A stretch of 6,948 nucleotides of DNA from an uncultured Verrucomicrobiae bacterium (lineage in GTDB: Bacteria; Verrucomicrobiota; Verrucomicrobiia; Palsa-1439). The stretch covers positions 1-6,948 of the forward strand of contig CALBCO010000203.1 in NCBI GenBank assembly GCA_937927265.1, written 5' to 3'. Shown piece by piece: positions 1-6,553 of this stretch. Under the pieces are notes generated by a model. That model ran no database searches. It saw only the letters and a program-made list of their open reading frames with translations, and had not been told where the DNA came from. Positions within the stretch are counted from its first letter, which is position 1. Every line of letters starts with the position of its first letter. The position numbers and the translations under genes were made by a program.

Positions 1-1006
1 TCGTCGCCGCAAAATCATTCTGCAGATAGAGTCCGTCATCCACGCGACCGGCCTGTCGGTCCGTGATGCCCGGCCACCGAACGATCATCGGCACCCGACA
101 GGTAATGCTATCGGCAAATTGATGGTCACCATAGACGTTTAGCTCGCCCAGCGTTTCGCCATGGTCGGAGGACAACAGGATCACCGTGTCATCGAGGACG
201 CCTTCCCTGGCCAACGCCTCGAGCACGAGGCCGACGTGGTGATCGGCATAGGCCGTGCCGGCATCATAGCCGTCGAACAGCCGCCGGGCTGCCGCCATTG
301 AGTCAATCACGCTGGGTTGCTTCGGCCAGCGTCGGGCCATTTCTTTTTCCCAATCGCTAAAACCAAAGCCACAGACTTCTTGTGCCGAGTGCGGCCCCGG
401 ACGACTCCAATGTTCGCGCCGCAATTCTTCGGAGTACCAAGCAGGCAAGGGTTGATCGGCAAAGCGCTGGATAAACTCATCCGGCGCACGGTACGGCGTG
501 TGCGGATCCCAGATGTGATAGTGCAAAAACCAGTTGTCCGATTTTCCGTTGCGGCGGATCCAGTCCAACGCAATGGGCGTCACCTCCTCAGCGCCCTCGG
601 CGCCGCCCTTGCCCATGTTGTGCATCTCGTTGAACCCGACGTAATACCACCACGACGAATGCCGTTCGCCAAACGTGCTGATGCTCACCGTCTTCAATCC
701 TGCCTTGCGCAACAGCGGCACCCAGCCAGTCCAATCGAGGTGTTGCCGAAACTGGCGCTGCGGTCCTTCGATAAACGGGTCCGCCGCCACGCCGCCATGA
801 CAGATCGCGCCCGTATGAATCCCAAACCGGCCCGTGAACAAGCTCGCCCGGCTCGGCAGACACGGCGCGTCGGAGACGTAACAGTTGTCGAACCGCACGC
901 CCTGCGCGGCGAGACGGTCAATGTTGGGACTCGTCGGCCGGTGGTACCCGTAGCAACTCAGGTGATCCGGCCGCAACGTATCAATGTCAATATAGAGAAT
1001 CCGCAT
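1..1006 (-). CDS. Type I sulfatase, 3' end outside window (partial)
   Basis: Formylglycine-dependent sulfatase (alkaline phosphatase superfamily) that hydrolyses sulfate esters. The 335 N-terminal residues are present and the frame stays open to base 2; the C-terminal subdomain lies beyond the left edge. Seen: a first strand ending in D7-I-D9-T-L-R-P-D-H, the signature C49-L-P-S-R53 with T58-G59-R60 (Cys49 is the predicted formylglycine), and D281-H282-G283-E followed by Y292-G-D-H295 and a V-P-M-I-V-R-W-P-G strand, all in the usual order. The ATG at 1006 is chosen because GAAAGGA sits 5 nt upstream and the protein then begins straight at the core fold. There is no signal peptide, so a cytoplasmic location is inferred. 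It belongs to a different subfamily from the other two sulfatases here: it has D-T-L-R-P-D-H where they have C-H-D. It is separated from the upstream dehydrogenase by 160 bases. The substrate cannot be told from sequence; a related phosphonate or phosphate hydrolase is a less likely alternative. Confidence 0.93.
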   Translation of the reverse strand, partial: MRILYIDIDTLRPDHLSCYGYHRPTSPNIDRLAAQGVRFDNCYVSDAPCLPSRASLFTGRFGIHTGAICHGGVAADPFIEGPQRQFRQHLDWTGWVPLLRKAGLKTVSISTFGERHSSWWYYVGFNEMHNMGKGGAEGAEEVTPIALDWIRRNGKSDNWFLHYHIWDPHTPYRAPDEFIQRFADQPLPAWYSEELRREHWSRPGPHSAQEVCGFGFSDWEKEMARRWPKQPSVIDSMAAARRLFDGYDAGTAYADHHVGLVLEALAREGVLDDTVILLSSDHGETLGELNVYGDHQFADSITCRVPMIVRWPGITDRQAGRVDDGLYLQNDFAAT

Positions 1007-1011
1007 AATGT

Positions 1012-1018
1012 TCCTTTC
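1012..1018 (-). promoter_or_regulatory. Shine-Dalgarno site of the left-edge sulfatase
   Basis: Minus-strand GAAAGGA ends 5 nt before the ATG at 1006. It is one of the two clearest ribosome binding sites in the window and fixes the start codon. The gene therefore appears to be translated independently rather than coupled to the dehydrogenase upstream. Confidence 0.7.
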
Positions 1019-1030
1019 GACGTGTCGCCG

Positions 1031-1059
1031 AAGCTAGGCAAAATCCAACAGCGGGTCAA
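1031..1059 (-). promoter_or_regulatory. Possible sigma70-type promoter for the left-edge sulfatase
   Basis: In the 160-base gap (1007-1166), the minus strand has TTGACC at 1059-1054 (5 of 6 matches to TTGACA), exactly 17 nt, then TAGCTT at 1036-1031 (a poor match to TATAAT, with T, A and the last T conserved). A transcript would start near 1024 and give a short leader of about 18 nt with the ribosome site at 1012-1018. The rest of the gap has only short inverted repeats (for example ATTGG/CCAAT at 1116-1130) with no T-run, so I call no terminator. This is pattern matching only; -10 quality is weak and promoter consensus in this kind of organism is uncertain. Confidence 0.3.
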
Positions 1060-1166
1060 CACTCGCCGGCCTCGTACAATCTGATGAAACATTCACATCC
1101 CGATGAATCGCCGGGATTGGACGGACCAATACTCTGTCGGTATTTGCCGGCAACCTTCATGTCGGC

Positions 1167-2177
1167 TCAAAGAGGAAACAAATGCAACATCGCTTTCGTC
1201 ACCGCGTACTTGACCGGCCGACCCTGTAAATGCGCTTCCAGGTCATCCGTCAACCACGTCAATGCCCGATCCACGGATTCCACCAAACCACCCGCCCGGT
1301 GTGGAGTGAGATACGTGTTCGGCAACGACCGCCACGGTGAATCCGCTGCGAGCGGCTCCTGGTCAAACACGTCAAGCAGGGCAATCAGATCGCCCTTGGC
1401 CAAACGTTCCTGTAACCCCGCACCGTCCACAAGACTCGACCGGCTGACGTTGACCAATACACTCTGCGAGGGCATCGCCATGATGAGTTTACGATTGAGG
1501 ATACCGTTGGTCTCCGGCGTCACCGCTGCACACAACACCAACACTTCCGCCGTGCGCGCCAGTTTCGACATCGGCACTGCCGTCGCGCCGTACTGTTTCA
1601 ACACCTTGGCGGGCGCGTATGGATCGTGCACCAGCAACTTCACCCGAAACGGCTGTAACAACTCCGCCAGTCGTCGCCCAATCCCACCGAAACCGACCAA
1701 GCCGACGGTACGCCCAGTCAATTGCCGCTCGCGCGGATCAATATCCGCCGGAAAGTTTTGCACCCATTGCTCCGTACCGGCCCGCATCGCGGCATGATAC
1801 GCGCTCGTCTGGCGCAACCCGGCCAGCATCAACGTCAACGCCATCTCCGCCACTGCGGGCGACCAGCAATGACGGACTTCCGACAGCGTGATCCCAAGCT
1901 TCAAGGCTGTGTGCACGGTGAGATTGGCCGCGTTGATGGCGCCGATAAACTTCAGTTTCGGACACTGTGCCAACATCGCGTCGTCGAACCCCGGCCAAGC
2001 CCACATCAACACCGCGTCCGCCCATTGCAGGTCGCGCAAAATTTCTTCCGGTGTATTATGCGAGGCAGGACGCAGCACCGCCAGTTTCCGCAACCGTTGC
2101 CAGTGCGGCTGCAACCAAGCCACCGTGTGATACGAGGGCGGCAAATTCACCAACAGATTAATCTTTTTAGTCTTCAT
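1167..2177 (-). CDS. D-2-hydroxyacid dehydrogenase, NAD-binding
   Basis: A 336-residue member of the D-isomer-specific 2-hydroxyacid dehydrogenase family, which interconverts 2-hydroxy acids and 2-keto acids using NAD(P)(H) in the cytoplasm. Full family length. The N-terminal part (about 1-110) and C-terminal tail form the substrate domain; the nucleotide domain contains G162-F-G164-G-I-G167 and D185 at the end of the next strand, which favours NAD(H) over NADP(H). The three catalytic positions are all present: R246 (V-N-V-S-R), E274 (D-Q-E-P-L) and H293 (T-P-H-R-A-G-G). The ATG overlaps the stop of the upstream oxidoreductase as ATGA, so translation is probably coupled; its own ribosome site is weak (GGAG 13 nt away). 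It is the last gene of the inferred five-gene operon. The context suggests oxidation or reduction of a sugar-derived acid. Phosphoglycerate, glyoxylate/hydroxypyruvate or lactate-type activity cannot be separated by sequence reading alone, so no gene symbol is given. Confidence 0.93.
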   Translation of the reverse strand: MKTKKINLLVNLPPSYHTVAWLQPHWQRLRKLAVLRPASHNTPEEILRDLQWADAVLMWAWPGFDDAMLAQCPKLKFIGAINAANLTVHTALKLGITLSEVRHCWSPAVAEMALTLMLAGLRQTSAYHAAMRAGTEQWVQNFPADIDPRERQLTGRTVGLVGFGGIGRRLAELLQPFRVKLLVHDPYAPAKVLKQYGATAVPMSKLARTAEVLVLCAAVTPETNGILNRKLIMAMPSQSVLVNVSRSSLVDGAGLQERLAKGDLIALLDVFDQEPLAADSPWRSLPNTYLTPHRAGGLVESVDRALTWLTDDLEAHLQGRPVKYAVTKAMLHLFPL

Positions 2178-3193
2178 AATTTCACCATCGCTCCATTTTG
2201 TCGGGCAGACTCGAGCACCGCCGCCACGAGTTTCAGACTGTTCAGCCCGTCGCGTGCCGGCGACCGGGTTTTGCTACCCGTACGAATCGCATGCAGAAAA
2301 TCGTCCGTCTCCGCGCCGGACACATCGGCGTCTTCCGTGAACTCTTCACGGGTGACTTGCTCCCCGTCGTGCGTGAACACGGTGGACTCGTCGGGCTTCA
2401 CCCAAAACTGCCCAGTGGTCCGGTATTCGAGCACCGCCCGGTCGCAGACCGCCCGCCAATCGCCGATGAAATGCACTGGCAACGCGCAGTTACTGCCGGT
2501 AATGCATGCGACCGCGCCGTTTTTGAATCGGACGACGCTGGCCGATGTGTCCTCGATGCTGTAGCCGGCCACCTCCTTGTGCGCCAAATTCGCCGCGTAG
2601 CCGGTCACGGACTCGATTGGCCCAAACAAGTGCATGGCCAGATCATAAATATGAATCACCTGTTCGATCACCTGCCCGCCCGACTTGGTCACGTCCGGCC
2701 ACCAACCTTTGTTCGGCATCCGACACCAGTACCGGCCTTCAAACAACGTGGGCGCACCTGCTTGGCCGCCGGCCATGAGTTGCCGGAATCTTTCCACACA
2801 CCGTTTGAACCGGTAATGGTATCCCACCTGGCTGACCACGCCGGCTTTTTCGATGGCCGCAACCATTTGCTCGGCGCGCGCCACGGTGAGCGCAATGGGT
2901 TTTTCGAGAAACAGATGAATCCCGCGCGCCGCCGCCGCCTCGACTTGCCCGGCATGGGCAAACGGTGGCAAACAGACATACAACGCATCCAGCTTCGCTT
3001 CGGCCAACATACGGTCGAAACTGTCAAACACCACCGCATCGGTCGCACCGAGTTTCTCCTTCAACGCCGCCGCCGCGCCCGGCGCGACATCGCAGATACC
3101 GGCCAACGTCACACCCTCGCGTTTCACCAGCCGTTGTCCATGCGTCTGCCCCATGAACCCGGCCCCCAATATCCCAACTCGTAGTTTTGTCAT
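2174..3193 (-). CDS. Gfo/Idh/MocA-family NAD(P)-dependent oxidoreductase
   Basis: A 339-residue oxidoreductase of the glucose-fructose oxidoreductase / inositol dehydrogenase / MocA family, which oxidises or reduces sugars and cyclitols in the cytoplasm. Seen: an N-terminal Rossmann fold with G10-A-G12-F-M-G15, the family signature E97-K98-P99 carrying the conserved lysine, and the C-terminal sheet domain with a catalytic-type H181-I-Y-D184 pair. The residue four before the histidine is E177, where many relatives have Asp. It ends in a normal family C-terminus. The ATG at 3193 is supported by GAGAGGA 8 nt upstream and by the ATGA overlap with the preceding sulfatase; the stop overlaps the dehydrogenase start in the same way. 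The context points to processing of a sugar released or desulfated by the neighbouring sulfatases, which is inference. The exact substrate is unknown; the family is too diverse for a gene symbol. Confidence 0.94.
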   Translation of the reverse strand: MTKLRVGILGAGFMGQTHGQRLVKREGVTLAGICDVAPGAAAALKEKLGATDAVVFDSFDRMLAEAKLDALYVCLPPFAHAGQVEAAAARGIHLFLEKPIALTVARAEQMVAAIEKAGVVSQVGYHYRFKRCVERFRQLMAGGQAGAPTLFEGRYWCRMPNKGWWPDVTKSGGQVIEQVIHIYDLAMHLFGPIESVTGYAANLAHKEVAGYSIEDTSASVVRFKNGAVACITGSNCALPVHFIGDWRAVCDRAVLEYRTTGQFWVKPDESTVFTHDGEQVTREEFTEDADVSGAETDDFLHAIRTGSKTRSPARDGLNSLKLVAAVLESARQNGAMVKL

Positions 3194-4443
3194 GCTTCAT
3201 TTCCTCTCAATAATCGCCATGCTTGTTTGTGCATGGGCGAGACCGGCACTCCATGCAGCAACGGGTCGTCGGTATCTTCCATCCAACGGCACAAGCGCTC
3301 TAGCAGTTCCTGCCGCTGCTTCGTCGCGGGAAGATTCACTAACTCATTCGGGTCGGCGGTCAAGTCATAAAACTCCACTAACGGCCGCGCCCCGAGCGGC
3401 GACGCCACCGGCGTTGTCAGCGGCCGCCAGGCTTGGCTCGGATCCTGAATCGGCTCTCCAGCGGCAAAGTTCACGATCAGCTTGTGCGTCGCCGTGCGAA
3501 TGGCTCGCATGGGATTGAACCAACTGTGATAGGTCAACTCGGCAAACACAGCGTCCCGACCGGGCCGCAGGAACGACTGCCCCTGCACGGTGCCGGGCAC
3601 GGGCAGGCCAGCTAATTCCAATAGCGTGGGCAGATAATCCACGTTGCTCACAAGGTTGTCGCGCACGGCGCCGCCGACGAGTCCACCCCGCGGCCAACGA
3701 ATGATCAGCGGCACCTGCAAGCCCGGATCGTATAACGTACATTTCGCCCGTGGAAACGGAATACCGTGATCAGCCGTGAACACCACGATACTGTTCTCCG
3801 CCAACCCGTTTGCGTCCACCGCCGCCAACACGCGTCCCGCCGCTGCGTCCATCTTGCGGATGATCCCCTGAAACTCCGCCAACTCTTCACGGGCGCTCGG
3901 TTCATCTTGGAGAAACGGTGGCACCGTCACGCCGCGGCTATCATCCGGCGACGCGTCACCGAAATTGAATGGCCGATGCGGCTCGAAAAAACCGACCTGC
4001 AGGTAAAATGGCCGGTCAGCCCCGCGTTGCTCTGCCAGCAACTTCTCCGCGCGTTCCGCGACGACCTCGCACACGAGGTTCTCGTGTTGGCCCGTGTCGA
4101 AGCCCAAATCGGTCCGATGCGACTCGTGGATTTGCCCAATCGCGGCGGTCCGGTAACCCTGATCGCGGAGAATAGCGGCCAGATGCCGTTCGTGCGGATG
4201 CAAATCCCAGCCGTGGATCCCGTGCGTCAAGCCCAGCATGCCGTTGCTGTGCGGGTACCGGCCTGTGAAGATGGCCGACCGGCTGGCGCTGCACGACGGC
4301 GACACGCAATAGCTGTTCCCCCACCGCACGCTGTTGGCCGCGAGCGCGTCCAGGTGGGGGGTGTGGACCGTCGGCACCCCGTAACAGCCGAGATGTTGGC
4401 CGAGATCATGACAGATAATAAAAACGATGTTGGGATGATTCAT
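3190..4443 (-). CDS. Type I sulfatase with a C-S-A-S-R active-site motif
   Basis: A 417-residue formylglycine-dependent sulfatase, complete. Seen in order: first strand N-I-V-F-I-I-C-H12-D13, then the signature C51-S-A-S-R55 with T60-G61-R62 (Cys51 predicted formylglycine; Ala replaces the usual Pro), H-S-N-G-M-L-G-L, D225-H226-G227, K234 in R-A-K-C-T-L-Y-D, and a C-terminal subdomain with E-F-Y-D-L-T-A-D-P-N-E-L (357-368). The layout resembles the heparan N-sulfatase (SGSH-like) branch, but I would not assign the substrate. The ATG at 4443 is chosen because it gives the sulfatase core start shared with the upstream gene; a TTG at 4479 would only add 12 residues overlapping that gene in another frame. 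There is no signal peptide, so it is probably cytoplasmic. It begins 8 nt after the upstream sulfatase's natural TGA and overlaps the next gene by 4 nt. It is a diverged paralogue of that upstream sulfatase. Confidence 0.94.
   Translation of the reverse strand: MNHPNIVFIICHDLGQHLGCYGVPTVHTPHLDALAANSVRWGNSYCVSPSCSASRSAIFTGRYPHSNGMLGLTHGIHGWDLHPHERHLAAILRDQGYRTAAIGQIHESHRTDLGFDTGQHENLVCEVVAERAEKLLAEQRGADRPFYLQVGFFEPHRPFNFGDASPDDSRGVTVPPFLQDEPSAREELAEFQGIIRKMDAAAGRVLAAVDANGLAENSIVVFTADHGIPFPRAKCTLYDPGLQVPLIIRWPRGGLVGGAVRDNLVSNVDYLPTLLELAGLPVPGTVQGQSFLRPGRDAVFAELTYHSWFNPMRAIRTATHKLIVNFAAGEPIQDPSQAWRPLTTPVASPLGARPLVEFYDLTADPNELVNLPATKQRQELLERLCRWMEDTDDPLLHGVPVSPMHKQAWRLLRGNEA
3202..3208 (-). promoter_or_regulatory. 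Shine-Dalgarno site of the Gfo/Idh/MocA gene
   Basis: Minus-strand GAGAGGA lies 8 nt before the ATG at 3193, inside the last codons of the upstream sulfatase. Together with the ATGA stop/start overlap it supports this start and translational coupling. Confidence 0.65.
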
Positions 4444-4451
4444 GGTTGAAG

Positions 4452-5801
4452 TCACTTCAGGTTCTGCCACGGCCCCCAACCGGGTTCTTCCGGTCGTGGT
4501 GGCGGTTCACTCCGCCCGGCAAAATCCGCCGTGTCGCGCATCCACTGCGCCAACCGAGCCGCCAACGCTGCTTTCACCTGCCGGTATTCGGGCCGGTCGA
4601 CAACGTGGACGAATTCCTGCGGATCGTGGCGGACATCATACTATTCTTCGGCGACACGTGGCGCGGTCGAAACGGGCCAACCAAGTTCATAGTCCAGCGA
4701 TTCGGGTTGCCACCCCGCTGGGAACTCCCACGGCAACAGCGGCCGGGGTTTCACTTCCGGTTTGAACCACCGGAGGTAATGAAATTCCGGCGTCCGCACC
4801 GCGCGCACGGGGTCGTACTGGTCAACAAATCCGTCCGCCCCGCGGGCGGGGCGTTCGCCGTGGTAATTCCGCTCGGTGTAGAGGGCGTCGTGTGGCCGAT
4901 ACTCACCGCCGGTGAGCAAGGGCCAGAACGAGCGTCCTTGCACGTCCCCCGGCACCGGCACGCCCGCCGCCTCGCAAAACGTCGGCATGAAATCAATGTT
5001 CTGAATCAAATGTGTCACCTGCCGGCCCGCGCCTTGTCCGCCCGGCATTCGCACCAGCAACGCGATCTCCACACCCCGGTCGTACAGTGTACCCTTGCTC
5101 CGCGCCGCAGAGATGCCGTGGTCCGTCGTGAACACCACCACGGTGTTCTGGGCGTATCCCAACTGGTCGAGCGCGTCGAGCAACAGGCCGAACTGCGTGT
5201 CCATGAACCGGACCGCCGCCTGAAACAATCCCAGACCAGCGCGCGTCGCCCGGTTATCCGGGATGTACGGTGGGATCCACACCTGCTCCGGCGGCACGGG
5301 GCCGCCGTATTTTCGGCCGTCGCCCCACGATGAGCTATGCGGTTGTTGGGTGCCGATGTTCAGGTAGAACGGACGCGACCGGTCGCGGGTCTCCAAATAG
5401 GCCACGGCGTTGGCCACGGCCCGGTCGGCATTCCAATCCGCCCAATGCCGCGTCAGGTCCATGGCGTAGCGGTCGGAGTTGGGGTGCCGCTCGTGGTTGA
5501 CACCGCTAAGGATAGTTTCATAACCGGCCGCGTTCAGGTAATCCACAATCGTCATCTGCCGGGCGTGCAGCGGCCAACCCATATGCGATAGCCCGATGGC
5601 CTCGGTCGTGTGCGCGTACCGGCCCGTCATCGCGCAGGCGCGCGAGGGCGAACAGGCCGGGGAATTGCAGAAAGTGTTGTTGAATTGCACCGCCTGTCCG
5701 GCAAACGCCTCCAGGCGCGGCGTCTCGACGGGCACGCCGTAGCAACTGAGGTGCTTGCCGATGTCGTGGCAGACGAAGTAGAGGATGTTCGGTTGGTTCA
5801 T
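4452..5801 (-). CDS. Type I sulfatase interrupted by an in-frame TAG (possible pseudogene)
   Basis: A formylglycine-dependent sulfatase of 449 codons if read through, 386 residues if the TAG at codon 387 (4643-4641) stops translation. Seen: N-I-L-Y-F-V-C-H12-D13, the canonical signature C50-S-P-S-R54 with T59-G60-R61, D227-H228-G229, K236 in S-K-G-T-L-Y-D, and N-I-D-F-M-P-T. The catalytic residues are all before the TAG. After it the same frame continues with clear family sequence (Y-D-V-R-H-D-P-Q-E-F, then a helix and W-M-R-D-T) to a TGA at 4454-4452. In relatives this spot reads as an E-E-L-Y-D-L type strand, so a single base change from a sense codon such as TTG, TAT or TAC explains it. 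The ATG at 5801 lies 2 nt after the exporter's stop and has no obvious ribosome site, consistent with coupling. There is no signal peptide. A longer frame is open upstream to 6731 but only shadows the exporter. It is a paralogue of the sulfatase at 3190-4443. Whether it is a real nonsense mutation, a sequencing error or recoding cannot be decided here. Confidence 0.88.
4641..4643 (-). other. In-frame amber codon inside the sulfatase gene
   Basis: Minus-strand GTC GCC GAA GAA TAG TAT GAT GTC: the TAG is exactly 386 codons from the ATG at 5801 and 63 codons before the frame's TGA. The downstream frame retains recognisable sulfatase sequence. No other frame needs to be invoked, so this is a substitution and not a frameshift. 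Confidence 0.9.
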
Positions 5802-5803
5802 GG

Positions 5804-6553
5804 TTACAGAAGCAAACGTATCGCGGCGAGCACAGTGAACACAAGTACCATCTGCTCGAAGCCGCGTTGCGGGATATAGCGCACAATGTGCGGCCCGAGC
5901 AACGCGCCCGGCACCATCGGCACAAGCAACACCACGTCGAGCAACAAGGATGATTTGTTGATCAGCCCCAGCCCGACGCTGAACGGCACTTTGAACAGGT
6001 TCAACAGTAAAAAGAACCATGCCATCGTGCCGATAAACGTCATTTTGGGCAGCCCCATCGCCAACAGGTAAAGAATCATGACCGGCCCCGCGGCATTGGC
6101 GACCATCGTGGTGAACCCCGCCAGCAATCCCGTCAACCCCGCAAACCACCAGGAGTGCGGCAACCACGTCGCCAACGCCTCCGGGTCTTGCGTGGTCCGT
6201 TGACGCCACAAGTGCAGCCCGGTCATACCCACCAAAATCAGCCCTATCAACCGCGCCACCTGCGCATTGTTCACCCGGCCCAGCGCCAACGCGCCGACCA
6301 CTACTCCGACCACAACCCATGGACTCAACCGCCAGACATACCGCCAGTCGGCGTGTTTCCGGTAAATCGCCACGCCGATCACGTCCGCCGCGATGAGCAA
6401 CGGCAACAACGCGCCCGTGGAGGCCCGGGCCGGCAACGCATTCGCAAAACAGGCTACGCCGAGAATCGCCACCCCGGCAATCCCACCTTTCGACAACCCG
6501 GTCACAAACGCGCCGATCGCCAGCAACATCCATTGCGTGATCGTTAGGTCCAT
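5804..6553 (-). CDS. TauE/SafE-family membrane exporter
   Basis: A 249-residue integral inner-membrane protein of the TauE/SafE (sulfite exporter, DUF81) family, which moves sulfite, sulfonates or related oxyanions, usually outward. About eight hydrophobic segments are visible (roughly 4-20, 24-38, 43-64, 75-92, 98-116, 135-165, 172-192, 202-222, with a last one at 231-249; the exact count is uncertain). Family marks: G19-L-S-K-G-G24 after the first segment, and the second half-repeat G-F-T-T-M-V-A-N-A-A-G-P-V-M (146-159) followed by L-P-K and G-T-M-A-W-F-F. The length is normal. I prefer the ATG at 6553, 3 nt after GGTGGGG; a GTG at 6562 adds three residues but lacks a ribosome site. The TAA stop is 2 nt before the sulfatase ATG, so the two are probably co-translated. 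As first gene of the inferred operon it may remove sulfate or sulfite produced by the sulfatases; the transported ion is inferred only from context and family. Confidence 0.92.
   Translation of the reverse strand: MDLTITQWMLLAIGAFVTGLSKGGIAGVAILGVACFANALPARASTGALLPLLIAADVIGVAIYRKHADWRYVWRLSPWVVVGVVVGALALGRVNNAQVARLIGLILVGMTGLHLWRQRTTQDPEALATWLPHSWWFAGLTGLLAGFTTMVANAAGPVMILYLLAMGLPKMTFIGTMAWFFLLLNLFKVPFSVGLGLINKSSLLLDVVLLVPMVPGALLGPHIVRYIPQRGFEQMVLVFTVLAAIRLLL

Noticed and set aside
317..1084. Long plus-strand open frame opposite the left-edge sulfatase
   Set aside because: It is antisense to a gene with clear catalytic motifs; its translation is rich in Arg/Pro/His with no family resemblance, as expected for the opposite strand of GC-rich coding sequence.
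1116..1145. Inverted repeats ATTGG/CCAAT and AATAC/GTATT after the dehydrogenase gene, as a possible terminator
   Set aside because: Stems are only 5 bp, the two structures overlap and compete, and no T-run follows on the minus strand.
2198..3184. 328-codon plus-strand open frame opposite the Gfo/Idh/MocA gene
   Set aside because: Covers almost exactly the same span as the well-supported minus-strand gene, has low-complexity basic composition and no motif; it is a shadow frame.
4444..4479. TTG start at 4479 extending the sulfatase by 12 residues
   Set aside because: The extension overlaps the end of the upstream sulfatase in another frame, has no ribosome site and adds no signal peptide; the ATG at 4443 gives the conserved family start.
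4836..4853. Strong GC hairpin, CGCCCC and GGGGCG around a 6-nt loop
   Set aside because: It lies within the coding sequence of the interrupted sulfatase (E-R-P-A-R-G-A-D region) with no T-run, and is explained by Pro/Arg/Gly codons in GC-rich DNA.
4446..5333. 295-codon plus-strand open frame opposite the interrupted sulfatase
   Set aside because: The minus strand carries a recognisable sulfatase on both sides of the TAG; the plus frame has no recognisable domain.
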